This document shows positions 27,309-36,750 of a stretch of DNA of 64,000 nt, one piece after another. The number at the start of each line of letters is the position of its first letter. Position 1 is the first letter of the stretch. The stretch is from Rhodococcus sp. KRD162 (GTDB taxonomy: Bacteria; Actinomycetota; Actinomycetes; Mycobacteriales; Mycobacteriaceae), in the NCBI RefSeq assembly GCF_017168335.1, contig NZ_JABFAU010000011.1, forward strand, positions 7,270-71,269, written 5' to 3'. The notes beneath the pieces were generated by a model, which was not told the origin of the DNA, did no database searches, and worked only from the letters and a program-made list of their open reading frames with translations. The translations under genes and the position numbers were made by a program.

Positions 27309-28943
27309 TTGAGCAAGTTCACCGAGGAGATGTTCGAGACGGCGAGCTCGAGCAAGCGTGGTCTGGTCACCGGCGAGCCCGACGAAGCGCTGCGGCAGTC
27401 CTGGGGAGAAATTCACGAGCAGGCGCGTCGCATGGCGGGTGCTCTGGCCGATGCGGGCGTCGAACACGGAGATGCCATCGGCATTCTGGCGGGCCAGCCC
27501 GTGGACATCGCGCCTGCGTGCCAGGCGACGTGGATGCGCGGGGGATCGGTGACGATGCTGCATCAGCCGACACCGCGAACGGATCTGGCCGTGTGGGGCG
27601 CGGACACCGAAACCGTGGTGCGGATGATCGCGGCCAAGGCGGTGATCCTCGGGCCCCCGTTCGACATCGCCGCTCCGGTGCTCGCGGAGCGCGGCATCAC
27701 GGTGCTCTCGATAGCGGACATGAAGACCGGTCGCGACATCGATCCGGTACCGACGGCCGAGTCCGATATCGCGTTGCAGCAGCTCACATCCGGTTCAACC
27801 GGTTCGCCGAAAGCGGTACGGATCACGCACGAGAACTTCTACGTCAATGCATACGCCATGATCGATCGCATCGAGTTCGACGTCGATTCCGATGTGATGG
27901 TCAGTTGGCTGCCGCTGTTCCACGACATGGGGATGGTGGGTTTCCTGTCGGTGCCGATGCAGGTCGGTGCCGAGGTCGTCAGCATCACGCCCCTGGACTT
28001 CCTGCGCTCCCCGCTGTTGTGGGCCAAGCTCATTCACAAGTATCGCGGAACCGTCACGGCGGCACCGAATTTCGCGTACTCGTTGCTCGCCCGGAGACTG
28101 CGTCAGGCCGAGGACGATCTGGATCTGGACCTGTCGACGCTGCGGTATGCCTGGAACGGAGCCGAACCGGTCGATCCGGAGACCATGATCTCGCTGGCCG
28201 AGGCAGGCGCTGCATACAAGCTCGATCCGCTCGCGCTGGCACCGGTGTACGGGATGGCGGAAACGACTCTTGCGGTGTCGATTCCGGATCCGGGGCGGGG
28301 GCAGGTGATCGACGTGGTCGACGCGGACCTGCTCGAGACATTGGGGCGCGCTGTCCCCTCTACCCGGGGAAACACCAGATCCCTCGCCACTCTCGGCAAA
28401 TTCGTTCCCGGTCTCGAGGGCCGTGTCGTGGACAAGGAGGGGCAGGTGCTCACCGCTCGCGGCGTCGGCATCATCGAGGTGCGGGGTAAGGCGGTCACGC
28501 CCGGATACATCACCGTCGACGGTCCGGTCTCGACTCTCGACGAGGACGGCTGGCTCGATACCGGCGACGTCGGCTACATCACCGAGGACGAACTGGTGGT
28601 GGTGTGCGGACGTATCAAGGACGTCATCATCATGGGTGGCCGCAACATCTATCCCACCGACATCGAACGGGCTGCAGGCACCGTCGCGGGTGTGCGACCG
28701 GGAAATGCCGTCGCGATTCGGCTCGATGCCGGGGACAAGCGCGAAAGCTTCGCTGTGGCAGTGGAAACCAACGACATCGGCAATCCGGACGAGGTCAAAC
28801 GCATCGAACGTGAGGTGGTCCACGCGGTGCACTCGGAGGTGGGGGTGCGGCCGCGTACCGTCGCCGTGCTCGGGCCGGGCAGTATTCCGAAGACATCGAG
28901 CGGCAAACTGCGACGAGCAAACTCGGCGTCGCTGCTGAACTGA
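27309..28943 (+). CDS. Acyl-AMP ligase/acyl-CoA synthetase, Rv1013-like
   Basis: The 544-residue adenylate-forming enzyme has the P-loop [22 protein letters not shown], the [16 protein letters not shown] segment, the [14 protein letters not shown] motif and the hinge region [40 protein letters not shown]. It ends with the catalytic-lysine context [13 protein letters not shown]. Long-chain fatty-acyl-AMP ligases of actinomycetes look like this, and the place before pth matches Rv1013 (pks16) of Mycobacterium tuberculosis. Whether the acyl-AMP goes to CoA or to a carrier protein cannot be decided here. The start is TTG 27309, with GAGGAG upstream. Confidence 0.9.
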   Translation: MSKFTEEMFETASSSKRGLVTGEPDEALRQSWGEIHEQARRMAGALADAGVEHGDAIGILAGQPVDIAPACQATWMRGGSVTMLHQPTPRTDLAVWGADTETVVRMIAAKAVILGPPFDIAAPVLAERGITVLSIADMKTGRDIDPVPTAESDIALQQLTSGSTGSPKAVRITHENFYVNAYAMIDRIEFDVDSDVMVSWLPLFHDMGMVGFLSVPMQVGAEVVSITPLDFLRSPLLWAKLIHKYRGTVTAAPNFAYSLLARRLRQAEDDLDLDLSTLRYAWNGAEPVDPETMISLAEAGAAYKLDPLALAPVYGMAETTLAVSIPDPGRGQVIDVVDADLLETLGRAVPSTRGNTRSLATLGKFVPGLEGRVVDKEGQVLTARGVGIIEVRGKAVTPGYITVDGPVSTLDEDGWLDTGDVGYITEDELVVVCGRIKDVIIMGGRNIYPTDIERAAGTVAGVRPGNAVAIRLDAGDKRESFAVAVETNDIGNPDEVKRIEREVVHAVHSEVGVRPRTVAVLGPGSIPKTSSGKLRRANSASLLN

Positions 28944-28954
28944 CGCGGCTGGAG

Positions 28955-29034
28955 ACCTCACACCCTTTGTGCCGGGTGCGCGCGTGTGTTCGGTGGCGAG
29001 AACGGGCGCGCACCTCACAACAGGGGTGTGAGGT
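28955..29034. terminator. Nested hairpin between the acyl-AMP ligase and pth
   Basis: Outer arms ACCTCACACCC (28955-28965) and GGGTGTGAGGT (29024-29034) are a perfect 11-bp pair. Inner arms GTGCGCGC (28976-28983) and GCGCGCAC (29006-29013) are a perfect 8-bp pair. It fills the whole 91-base space between converging genes and abuts the pth stop at 29035. Bidirectional termination is the simplest role. Confidence 0.65.
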
Positions 29035-29622
29035 TCAGCGTGGGTGCACCCTGTTCTGCGCTGCTTCGAGGCCGGCCGAGAGCAGTAGCTCTGCGGCATC
29101 GGCAGCTTCTTCGACGACGACGCCGAGGTCTTTGCGCTCGGCTGCGGAGAACGGCTTGAGGACGAACGACGCCGGATCCATTCGGCCGGGTGGCCGCCCG
29201 ACGCCGACGCGAACCCGCAGGTAGTCCTTGGTGCTCAGGTGCTGGGAGATCGAGCGCAGTCCGTTGTGGCCGCCCTCGCCGCCGCCGAGTTTGAGTCGGA
29301 GAGAGCCGAAGTCGATGTCCAATTCGTCGTGGACCACCACGATGTTCGCCGGTTCGATGGAGAAGAAGCGCGCCAACGCCGCCACCGGTTGGCCCGAGAG
29401 ATTCATGAACGTGCGCGGCTTGGCGACGACCACGGAGCGAGCGCCCAGGCGGGCCTGCACGATGTCGGAGTTGGACTTCTTGTGCGAGGAGAACGTCGAC
29501 CCGACGCGTCCGGCAAGCGCGTCGGCGACCATGAAACCCACGTTGTGGCGGGTCTTTTCGTACTGTGGGCCGGGATTGCCCAGCCCGATGATCAGGGCAG
29601 GCGCTTCGGGGTCAACACTCAC
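29035..29622 (-). CDS. pth: Peptidyl-tRNA hydrolase
   Basis: The 195-residue enzyme releases tRNA from peptidyl-tRNA that has dropped off ribosomes. [25 protein letters not shown] carries the catalytic His26, and [13 protein letters not shown] and [31 protein letters not shown] are intact. Start GTG 29622. It follows rplY in the same direction, as in Rv1015c-Rv1014c, with a strong hairpin between the two. Confidence 0.97.
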   Translation of the reverse strand: MSVDPEAPALIIGLGNPGPQYEKTRHNVGFMVADALAGRVGSTFSSHKKSNSDIVQARLGARSVVVAKPRTFMNLSGQPVAALARFFSIEPANIVVVHDELDIDFGSLRLKLGGGEGGHNGLRSISQHLSTKDYLRVRVGVGRPPGRMDPASFVLKPFSAAERKDLGVVVEEAADAAELLLSAGLEAAQNRVHPR

Positions 29623-29654
29623 GGTCTCGATTGTCTCATCACGCCTTCGAAACG

Positions 29655-29691
29655 AACGGCGCGCCGCTCCCGGGGGAGACGGCGCGCCGTT
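29655..29691 (-). terminator. Hairpin between rplY and pth
   Basis: AACGGCGCGCCG (29655-29666) and CGGCGCGCCGTT (29680-29691) are perfect 12-bp arms around a 13-base loop. It begins 18 bases beyond the rplY stop. It would reduce readthrough from rplY into pth or stabilise the rplY transcript 3' end. Confidence 0.75.
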
Positions 29692-29709
29692 GTACGTGCT
29701 GGGGTGGAA

Positions 29710-30357
29710 TCAGCTCTCGTCAGAAGACGCTGCTTCTTCCTGGGTCTCGGCCTCGCCGGTCTCGGAGACAGGCTCGGTGCCTTCGCCCTCTGCCTCGAGC
29801 TCGTCCTCGGACGGTGCCTCGACGACGTTGACGAGCAGAAGCTCCGCATCGGAGATCAGCACGACGCCGTCGCCGAGCTGCAGGTCACCGGCGGTGATCT
29901 GCGTGCCGATCTCGGCATCCTCGACGGAGACGGTGATGGACTCCGGGATTTCCAGGGCGTCGGCTTCGATCTCGACGTAGGTGGAGTCGACGGTAACCAG
30001 CGTGCCGGGAGCGGCGTCGCCCTCGACGACGACGTTGACCTCGACGGTGACGCGCTCGCCCTTCTTCAGGACGAGGAGATCGGCGTGCTCGATGGTGCGA
30101 CGGATCGGGTGCACGACGACCGACTTGGTCAGTGCGACTTGCTCGGCACCTGCGATGTCGAGTGTCAGCACAGCGTTGGTTCCGCTGTTACGGAGCACGG
30201 CTGCGAACTCGCGCGCGTCGAGAGCGAGGTGGCGGGGATCGGTGGCGTGTCCGTACAGAACGGCGGGGACGAGGCCGTCGCGACGTGCGCGGCGAGCGGC
30301 ACCCTTGCCGAATTCGGTGCGGACCTGCGCGGTGAGATTGTTTACCTTCGATGCCAT
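29710..30357 (-). CDS. rplY: 50S ribosomal protein L25/general stress protein Ctc
   Basis: The 215-residue protein binds 5S rRNA. The L25 domain occupies residues 1-95 ([30 protein letters not shown]). A TL5/Ctc beta domain follows to about 185. The final 30 residues are almost all Glu, Ala, Ser and Thr, an acidic tail common in actinobacterial copies. The upstream 196 bases (30358-30553) hold no gene and should contain its promoter. Confidence 0.95.
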   Translation of the reverse strand: MASKVNNLTAQVRTEFGKGAARRARRDGLVPAVLYGHATDPRHLALDAREFAAVLRNSGTNAVLTLDIAGAEQVALTKSVVVHPIRRTIEHADLLVLKKGERVTVEVNVVVEGDAAPGTLVTVDSTYVEIEADALEIPESITVSVEDAEIGTQITAGDLQLGDGVVLISDAELLLVNVVEAPSEDELEAEGEGTEPVSETGEAETQEEAASSDES

Positions 30358-30553
30358 GGTGCTACTGCTCCTGATTGCTGTGATCTGTGGTTCGTGCGGC
30401 TACTTCGTCGGGCGGTCAAGCTCGTCGGGGCGGACACGTACGAGCGCGGCCAACGGGGCCGAGCCGCGTCGATAACGGTGGATCCGGAAATCGTGGATCT
30501 ACCCTCGCCGAGACAACCTGGAAGACAATACACGATGCTGCGCAGTGGCTTGG

Positions 30554-31150
30554 TTATGTGCCCCCTGGGGCACCTACGCGTGCCATTGCGAGCGCAGCGA
30601 GCAGGTCGGCAGCCACCGACCGCGCCACCGCGATCGCATCGTCTCGTCCCCCTGCGGTCCCCATCACGACGGCACCTTCGTGCAACAACGACAACCGGGT
30701 TCCCAGGTCTTCTGCATCGGGGTATCCGGCCTCCGTCGCCAGCCGAGCAAACAATGATCTGGTCCACGCCTTCTCGGATTCGATGATCGCGAGTACGGGG
30801 CTGTCGGTGCCGCCGAACTCTGCGAATGCGTTGACGAACCCGCAGCCGCGACGGTTGCCGCGCATCCAGGCATCGAGTGCGTCGTACACCCCGAGGATGC
30901 GGGTAGGGCCGGGTTCGAGGGTGTCGACGTACTGCGTGACGTGCTCGCACCACAGTCGGTATCGACGAGCGAGATAGTGCTGCACCAGGCCGTCCTTGGA
31001 GCCGAAGCGGTCGTACAGGGTTTTCTTGGTGGTACCGGCTTCCTCGGCGATGAGGTCGACGCCGACGGCCCGGATTCCGTGGGCATAGAACAACTCGCTG
31101 GCGACGGTGAGGATGCGTTCGCCGGCGGGGGTGAGTGGCTTGTCGAGCAT
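30554..31150 (-). CDS. TetR-family regulator of the EamA exporter
   Basis: The 198-residue protein has an N-terminal HTH (ERILTVASELFYAHGIRAVGVDLIAEEAGTTKKTLYDRFGSKDGLVQHYL) of the AcrR type and a helical ligand domain. ATG 31150 is chosen; the longer frame to 31327 would run through the divergent gene's promoter and start. It is divergent from the EamA transporter gene, with a perfect 16-base palindrome between them, so local repression of both genes is likely. Confidence 0.9.
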   Translation of the reverse strand: MLDKPLTPAGERILTVASELFYAHGIRAVGVDLIAEEAGTTKKTLYDRFGSKDGLVQHYLARRYRLWCEHVTQYVDTLEPGPTRILGVYDALDAWMRGNRRGCGFVNAFAEFGGTDSPVLAIIESEKAWTRSLFARLATEAGYPDAEDLGTRLSLLHEGAVVMGTAGGRDDAIAVARSVAADLLAALAMARVGAPGGT

Positions 31151-31194
31151 GGTTGCCTTTCGAAAGCGCTGGTCAGTCAGGGGTGCACTGCGAG

Positions 31195-31210
31195 TATACA
31201 GACCTGTATA
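31195..31210. promoter_or_regulatory. TetR operator between tetR and eamA
   Basis: TATACAG (31195-31201) and CTGTATA (31204-31210) form a perfect palindrome around AC. It lies 45 bases from the tetR start and 14 bases from the eamA ATG, within the shared promoter region. AT-rich arms stand out in this GC-rich genome. Confidence 0.7.
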
Positions 31211-31223
31211 TTTACATCTGCTC

Positions 31224-32171
31224 ATGAAAGCAAACGTCGACGCCGTCGCGGGAACAGCCCTGGTGGTGCTGTGGAGTTCCGGGTTCATCGGTGCCGAGCT
31301 CGGCACGGCCGAAGCGCCCGCGCACACACTGCTGGCCTGGCGCTACTCCGCAGCTGCGGTGCTGCTCGTCGCCTGGTGTTGGTACCGGCAGCTGAGACCG
31401 ACCTGGCACGCCATCCGAATCCACACGATCATCGGCCTGCTCTGCCAGGTCCTGTACCTCGGTGCCACCATCACCGGCATCGGGATGGGCGTGCCGCCCG
31501 GAGTCGCCGCGTTGATCGCGGCGCTGCAGCCGCTGGTGGTCGCGGTGGCGTCGAGCAGAGTCTTCGGCGATCGCATCGGGCGAGTGCAGGTGCTCGGGCT
31601 GCTCGTCGGAGTCGCGGGAGTCTCGATCGTCGTGGCCGGCGACCTGTCTGCTGCCGGTCTCTCTTGGCCGGTCTATCTGCTACCGGTCGCCGGAATGCTG
31701 GCGTTGTCAGCGGGAACCATCGGCCAGCGAACACTGGCACCGAAGGAGCCGATCGCACTGTCGATGGCCATCCAATGTTCGGTCAGTGCGGTGAGTTTCA
31801 TGACCTGGAGCGTGCTGGCGGGAGATGCAGCGCCACCGATGACGGGTGGTTTCGGGGCGGCCATCGTCTGGACGGTCGTGCTGTCGACCTTCGGGGCGTA
31901 CGGCGCGTTCTTGTACGTGGTGCGCCGTAGTGGACCCACCCGCGCCAGCGTGCTGCTCTACCTCACGCCGCCGACGACGATGCTGTGGGCCTGGCTCATG
32001 TTCGGCGACGCGATCACCTGGTTCGGAGTCGCCGGACTGATGGTCTCGGCCGTCGGGGTCGCGCTGTTCCTGCGCAGACCCCAGGTGAGCGGAAGTGCCG
32101 ATCGCAACCCCTGTCACTCACCTGCCAGCGCAGCGAGCATCGTGTCCAGTTCGGCGAAGGTGACGAAGTAG
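31224..32171 (+). CDS. EamA-family (DMT superfamily) transporter
   Basis: The 315-residue protein has ten hydrophobic helices in two EamA halves. The first begins ALVVLWSSGFIGAELG; the second carries APKEPIALSMAIQCSVSAVSF and SGPTRASVLLYLTPPTTMLWAWLMFGDAITWFGVAGLMVSAVGVAL. Such proteins export amino acids or related metabolites. ATG 31224 is chosen over the longer frame from 31107. The last 19 codons overlap the 3' end of the convergent egtE gene; the extra C-terminal residues after LRRPQ look hydrophilic and unstructured. Confidence 0.88.
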   Translation: MKANVDAVAGTALVVLWSSGFIGAELGTAEAPAHTLLAWRYSAAAVLLVAWCWYRQLRPTWHAIRIHTIIGLLCQVLYLGATITGIGMGVPPGVAALIAALQPLVVAVASSRVFGDRIGRVQVLGLLVGVAGVSIVVAGDLSAAGLSWPVYLLPVAGMLALSAGTIGQRTLAPKEPIALSMAIQCSVSAVSFMTWSVLAGDAAPPMTGGFGAAIVWTVVLSTFGAYGAFLYVVRRSGPTRASVLLYLTPPTTMLWAWLMFGDAITWFGVAGLMVSAVGVALFLRRPQVSGSADRNPCHSPASAASIVSSSAKVTK

Positions 32172-33283
32172 TGCGCAGATGCGCGGACGACGGAGTCCAA
32201 TCCCCGGTCCGTCATGTCCAGCCGCGTCGAACTGCGGTAACTCACTCGCACGCTCACACCCTGCTCTCCCAGCCGGTCGCGAACAGCCTCTGGCTCCTCA
32301 CCGTCCACGGTGAACGAGACGATGCCGCTCTTGCGGTCACCGAGATCGCGCACGGTCACTCCGGGGATCCTCCTGAGCCCGGTGCGCAGGTATTCGGCAC
32401 GCTCGACCACGGCCTGCTCGACCTGATCGATGCCGAGTTCGAGCAGATAGTCGACGGCAGCACCGAGTGCCAGCCTGGCGGCCACATCGCATTCCCAGAA
32501 CTCGAATCGTGTGGCGTCGTCGGCCATGCGATACCTCTGCGCGTCGATCCACTGCGCGCTGTGCAGGTCCAGCGCCGGGGGATGCAGCGTCGACGCCAAT
32601 CCAGGACGCACATACAGAAATCCTGTTCCGCGGGGCCCGCGGAGCCATTTGCGACCGGTGGCCGACAGAGCGTCGACACCGAGTTCCTCGACGTCGACGC
32701 GCAGCTGCCCGATGGATTGGCAGGCGTCGAGCAAGACCAGTGCGCCGTGTCGGTGGGCGAGGTCTGCGATGGCGCGGGCGGGGTTGACCAGCCCACCGTT
32801 GGTGGGCGCGTGCACCACCGAGATCAGTTTCACGCGATCATCGAGCATCCCCTCCAGGGCCCGGACGTCGATTTGCCCCGACTCGTCGCTCGCAATCACC
32901 TCGACGGTCGCTCCGGTGACCTCGGCGCGGTGTAGAGCGGAGATCGCGTTGCTGGCATATTCGGCCTCGCACAGCAGGATTCGGTCACCGGGTGCCAGCG
33001 GCACGGAGTAGAAGAAATCGGTCCAGGCGCGCGTCGCAGAATCGGACAGTGCAATGCTCGACGCCTGCGCTCCGATCAAGGTTCCGATCGAGGTCTTGAC
33101 GGCAGCGAGCTCGGTCGCTCGTTCGGCCGCGGCGGAGTAGCCACCGATTTCTGCTTCCCGACGCAGGTGCGCGACGGCGGTGTCGACAACGACGGTGGGG
33201 GGAAGCGAGGACCCGGCGCTGTCGAGAAATACTCGACCCGACGACCCAGGGGTATCGCGGCGAATGCGGTCGTGATCGAGCAT
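32114..33283 (-). CDS. egtE: Ergothioneine C-S lyase EgtE
   Basis: A 389-residue PLP enzyme of aminotransferase class V. SATGRKWLRGPRGTGFLYV holds the Schiff-base lysine (Lys212), VVHAPTNGGLVNP contacts the cofactor, and LLDACQSIGQLRVDVEELGVDA precedes it. In the ergothioneine pathway EgtE removes pyruvate and ammonia from hercynylcysteine sulfoxide. The assignment rests on the gene lying head to head with egtABCD; by sequence alone it could be a cysteine-desulfurase-like enzyme. The C-terminal region overlaps the EamA gene by 58 bases. Confidence 0.85.
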   Translation of the reverse strand: MLDHDRIRRDTPGSSGRVFLDSAGSSLPPTVVVDTAVAHLRREAEIGGYSAAAERATELAAVKTSIGTLIGAQASSIALSDSATRAWTDFFYSVPLAPGDRILLCEAEYASNAISALHRAEVTGATVEVIASDESGQIDVRALEGMLDDRVKLISVVHAPTNGGLVNPARAIADLAHRHGALVLLDACQSIGQLRVDVEELGVDALSATGRKWLRGPRGTGFLYVRPGLASTLHPPALDLHSAQWIDAQRYRMADDATRFEFWECDVAARLALGAAVDYLLELGIDQVEQAVVERAEYLRTGLRRIPGVTVRDLGDRKSGIVSFTVDGEEPEAVRDRLGEQGVSVRVSYRSSTRLDMTDRGLDSVVRASAHYFVTFAELDTMLAALAGE

Positions 33284-33440
33284 CGATTGTCCTTACTCGT
33301 GGATCAGGCACAAACTCTCGGGCATCAGGGTTCCACAATCGGTAGCCTCGATCGGAGGCGGGATCACCGCGTTTTCGATCCTCGCAGCTGGGTACGTTCG
33401 GAAGCAGAGAACGTGTTGAGTGCGGAAAGTAGGAACGGCA

Positions 33441-34697
33441 GTGTCTTCCAACGAGAAGTCCCTCGGGCTGAGTTCGCGCCCAGCAGCAGAGGCATACATA
33501 TCGAAGGTGTGTTTCAAGCAGGGTCCACCGGCTCTGATCGGCGTCGAACTCGAGTGGCTCACCGCCCTCGATGACGGAACGCGACCCACGCTCTCTGCTC
33601 TGTCCGCTGCGCTCGGTGTCCACTCCCCACGCAGCCTCGATCCTCGGTCACCCGCCCTGACGTTGCCGGGCGGAAGTATCGTCACCGTCGAACCCGGCGG
33701 CCAAGTCGAATTGTCCAGTTCGCCTTGTACATCCGTTTCTCGTCTCGAACCGATGCTCGACGCCGATTCGCGGTTGTTGCACGACCTGCTTGCCGATGCC
33801 GGCATCACGATCCTCGCCGCTGCGGCCGATGGCGATCGCGCTCCCGAGCGACTGCTCACATTGCCGCGGTACTGCGCGATGGAGACTCGGTTCACCACCA
33901 TCGGCCCTTACGGCAAACTGATGATGTGCAGTACCGCTGCGGCGCAGGTCAGCGTCGACGCCGGTCGTGATCGGGCCGAGATCGGCGCGCGGTGGCGCAT
34001 GCTCCACGTCATCGGCCCGGCGTTCGTGGCCGCGTTCGCGCGTTCTCCGAAGCTCGCTGGCGCGCCTGCCGGGAACTGGGTATCCCAGCGGATGCGGACC
34101 TGGCTCGAACTCGATTCCAGTAGAACCGATTCCACCAGAACGATCGCCTCCGATACTGCAGATCCGATCGCCGAGTATGCGCGGTGGGCGCTCGACGTTC
34201 CGCTGTTGTGCATACAGGGCGTCACGCAGAATTGGGAAGCACCCGCGGGGACGACGTTCGCGCACTGGCTCGATGATCCCGATGTCGTGGGACGGCCGCC
34301 CACGTACGGCGATCTCGATTATCACCTAACCACCTTGTTCCCCCCGGTGCGGGCCTGCGGGCACCTCGAGATCCGCTATCTCGATGCTCAACCGGACGGG
34401 CAATGGGCGGTTCCCGCGGCGGCATTCGAGGCGTTGTTGTCCACTCCACAACTCGTGGCCCGTGCCACCGAGATCGGTGCCGAGACGGCCGGGCGGTGGC
34501 TCGACGCGGCCCGCGTCGGACTCGCGGATCGCGATCTGCGCACGGCTGCAACCGAATTGCTGAACCTCGCGGCGGAGCCCAGCGGCGAGTACGCCGAGCA
34601 ACTGTCGGCCGCGTCCCGCCGGTGCCGTTCCGGCCTGCCGCCCAGCGAGTTCGACGCGAGGTCGGCAGCATTCGAGAGTCGAAAGGAATCGGTGTGA
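33441..34697 (+). CDS. egtA: Glutamate-cysteine ligase EgtA
   Basis: The 418-residue enzyme makes gamma-glutamylcysteine for ergothioneine. Motifs of the GCS2 type include IGVELEWLTALDDG, GGSIVTVEPGGQVELSSSP and RYCAMETRFTTIGPYGKLMMCSTAAAQVSVDAG. GTG 33441 follows an AGGA site by seven bases; GTG 33420 is also in frame. It is the first gene of a tightly coupled run, with its stop overlapping the egtB start. Confidence 0.92.
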   Translation: MSSNEKSLGLSSRPAAEAYISKVCFKQGPPALIGVELEWLTALDDGTRPTLSALSAALGVHSPRSLDPRSPALTLPGGSIVTVEPGGQVELSSSPCTSVSRLEPMLDADSRLLHDLLADAGITILAAAADGDRAPERLLTLPRYCAMETRFTTIGPYGKLMMCSTAAAQVSVDAGRDRAEIGARWRMLHVIGPAFVAAFARSPKLAGAPAGNWVSQRMRTWLELDSSRTDSTRTIASDTADPIAEYARWALDVPLLCIQGVTQNWEAPAGTTFAHWLDDPDVVGRPPTYGDLDYHLTTLFPPVRACGHLEIRYLDAQPDGQWAVPAAAFEALLSTPQLVARATEIGAETAGRWLDAARVGLADRDLRTAATELLNLAAEPSGEYAEQLSAASRRCRSGLPPSEFDARSAAFESRKESV

Positions 34698-35998
34698 GCC
34701 CCGAACAACTCAGGAACCGGATCGAGACGGTCCTCGTGCGAAGTCGAAACCGCAGTGCTGCGCTCACCGACTGCATCGACGAGACCGAACTGATGGCGCA
34801 GCACTCGCCGCTGATGAGTCCGCTGGTCTGGGATCTCGCCCACATCGGGAGCCAGGAGGAGCTCTGGCTCGTTCGCGACGTCGGTGGCCGTGACCCCGTG
34901 CGTCCCGATATCGACGAGCTGTACGACGCATTCAAGCACTCGCGTTCGTCACGCACCTCGCTGCCGTTGCTCACTCCGGAGGAGGCGCGTGTCTACGTCC
35001 AGACCGTTCGCGACAAGGCCTGGGATGTGCTCGACCACAGCACTTTCGAGGGTAGGCCGGTGGAGAAGCACGGCTTCGCGTTCGGCATGATCGCTCAGCA
35101 CGAGCAGCAGCACGACGAGACGATGCTCGCGACCCATCAATTGCGTTCAGGGCCTGCGGTTCTGACGGCTCCTGCTCCGCCGGACTCGGAGGTGCCGGTA
35201 TCGGGCGAGGCGGTCATCGCCGGTGGCCCGTTCTCGATGGGGACCTCGCTCGACCCGTGGGCACTGGACAACGAGCGGCCTGCTCATGTCGTGCATGTGC
35301 CGACCTTCGCGATCGACCGAGCCCCGATCACCAACGGGCAGTTCATGACATTCATCGCCGACGGTGGTTACGAACGCCGCGAACTCTGGTCCGAGAGGGG
35401 CTGGCAGCATCGCCTCGACGCCGACCTGACTGCTCCGCAGTTCTGGGAGTGCGATTCGGACGGCACGTGGTGGCGTCGGAGCTTCGGGGTGCGCAGGCCG
35501 GTGCGAACCCGGCAACCGGTGGTGCACGTGAGTTGGTTCGAGGCCGATGCGTACGCCCGCTGGGCAGGCAAGCGGCTGCCGACGGAGGCGGAGTGGGAGA
35601 AGGCGGCGCGGTTCGACTCCGAGACGCGAACCAGCCGCGCCTACCCGTGGGGCGATGCCGAACCCACTGCGGCGCATGCGAATCTGAATCAGCGTCACCT
35701 CGAACCAGCAGATGTGGGCGCGTACCCGGTCGGTGCGTCTGCGGCGGGCGTGCATCAGCTCATCGGCGACGTGTGGGAGTGGACGTCCTCGGATTTCGAG
35801 CCGTATCCCGGGTTCGAGGCGTTCCCGTACCCCGAGTACTCCGAGGTGTTTCTGCGCGGGGACTACAAGGTGTTGCGCGGCGGATCCTTCGGCACCGACG
35901 AGGTGGCGTGCCGGGGCACGTTCCGCAACTGGGATCATCCGATCAGGCGGCAGATCTTCAGCGGATTCAGGTTGGCTCGCGACGTGGAGCACAGCTGA
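34694..35998 (+). CDS. egtB: Hercynine oxygenase EgtB
   Basis: The 434-residue non-heme iron enzyme joins gamma-glutamylcysteine to hercynine with oxygen. The N-terminal DinB-like part supplies the histidine triad: His50 in WDLAHIG and His136/His140 in AQHEQQH. The C-terminal FGE-sulfatase domain has VPTFAIDRAPITNGQFMTFI, RLPTEAEWEKAARF and VWEWTSSDF ending in GFRLAR. GTG 34694 overlaps the egtA stop (GTGTGA). The upstream extension of the frame lies within egtA. Confidence 0.95.
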   Translation: MSPEQLRNRIETVLVRSRNRSAALTDCIDETELMAQHSPLMSPLVWDLAHIGSQEELWLVRDVGGRDPVRPDIDELYDAFKHSRSSRTSLPLLTPEEARVYVQTVRDKAWDVLDHSTFEGRPVEKHGFAFGMIAQHEQQHDETMLATHQLRSGPAVLTAPAPPDSEVPVSGEAVIAGGPFSMGTSLDPWALDNERPAHVVHVPTFAIDRAPITNGQFMTFIADGGYERRELWSERGWQHRLDADLTAPQFWECDSDGTWWRRSFGVRRPVRTRQPVVHVSWFEADAYARWAGKRLPTEAEWEKAARFDSETRTSRAYPWGDAEPTAAHANLNQRHLEPADVGAYPVGASAAGVHQLIGDVWEWTSSDFEPYPGFEAFPYPEYSEVFLRGDYKVLRGGSFGTDEVACRGTFRNWDHPIRRQIFSGFRLARDVEHS

Positions 35999-36733
35999 AT
36001 GTGCCGACATCTCGGGTACCTGGGGGTGGACACCTCGGTGGGGGCGCTGCTGACCGAGGGTGACCATTCGCTGCGGGCCCAGTCCTACGCGCCGAGCGAG
36101 ATGCGTGGCGGTGGCACCATCAATGCCGATGGATTCGGTGTCGCTTGGTGGGACGGCGACCGAGCCGCGCACAGCTATCGCAATCCGATGCCGATCTGGA
36201 CCGACCCTGCGGTCGACGACGCCTTGCGTCAGATCCGGTCGGGGGCGGTGATCGCCGCGGTGCGTTCGGCAACGGTCGGCATGCCGGTCGAGCGCAGCGC
36301 CTGTGCTCCGTTCACCGACGGCCGATGGGCGTTCAGCCACAACGGTGTGGTGTTCGGCTGGCCGCACTCGATGGCCGAATTGTGGTCGGAGGTACCGCCG
36401 ATCGACGCCTTGGCATTGCCCGCGCCCACCGATGCCGCCGCCCTGTGGGTCGTGTTGCAGAACCTGCTGCGTACCCACGATCCCGAGTCGGCTCTCCGGA
36501 TTCTGGTTCAACGCGTCGAGGCGAAGTCACCGGATGCCAGATTGAACCTGCTGCTCGGCGATGGCGAGACCCTGTACGCCACAGCGGCCTATCACTCGCT
36601 GTCCGTGCGGCGAACCGAAGAAGCGGTCATCGTTGCGTCCGAGCCCCTCGACGGTCATCCGGACTGGACCCCCGTCGATGATCGACGCATGGTTGTCGCC
36701 ACGAGAACCGATGTCACTGTCTCCCGCCTGTAG
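35999..36733 (+). CDS. egtC: Gamma-glutamyl hydrolase EgtC
   Basis: The 244-residue class II glutamine-amidotransferase-like enzyme removes glutamate from the gamma-glutamyl sulfoxide made by EgtB. Cys2 becomes the N-terminal nucleophile (MCRHLGYLG). The NADGFGVAWW segment and SHNGVVFGW motif follow the Ntn pattern. The ATG comes directly after the egtB stop, so translation is coupled. Confidence 0.94.
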   Translation: MCRHLGYLGVDTSVGALLTEGDHSLRAQSYAPSEMRGGGTINADGFGVAWWDGDRAAHSYRNPMPIWTDPAVDDALRQIRSGAVIAAVRSATVGMPVERSACAPFTDGRWAFSHNGVVFGWPHSMAELWSEVPPIDALALPAPTDAAALWVVLQNLLRTHDPESALRILVQRVEAKSPDARLNLLLGDGETLYATAAYHSLSVRRTEEAVIVASEPLDGHPDWTPVDDRRMVVATRTDVTVSRL

Positions 36734-36750
36734 CCCATCGAAGGAGCGTC

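Noticed and set aside
30558-30573. GTGCCCC/GGGGCAC inverted repeat
   Set aside because: It lies in the last codons of the TetR gene, just before the stop, and is explained by coding sequence; a terminator role is not supported.
29239-30786. 515-residue open frame on the plus strand
   Set aside because: Antisense to pth, rplY and the TetR gene; composition typical of a high-GC shadow.
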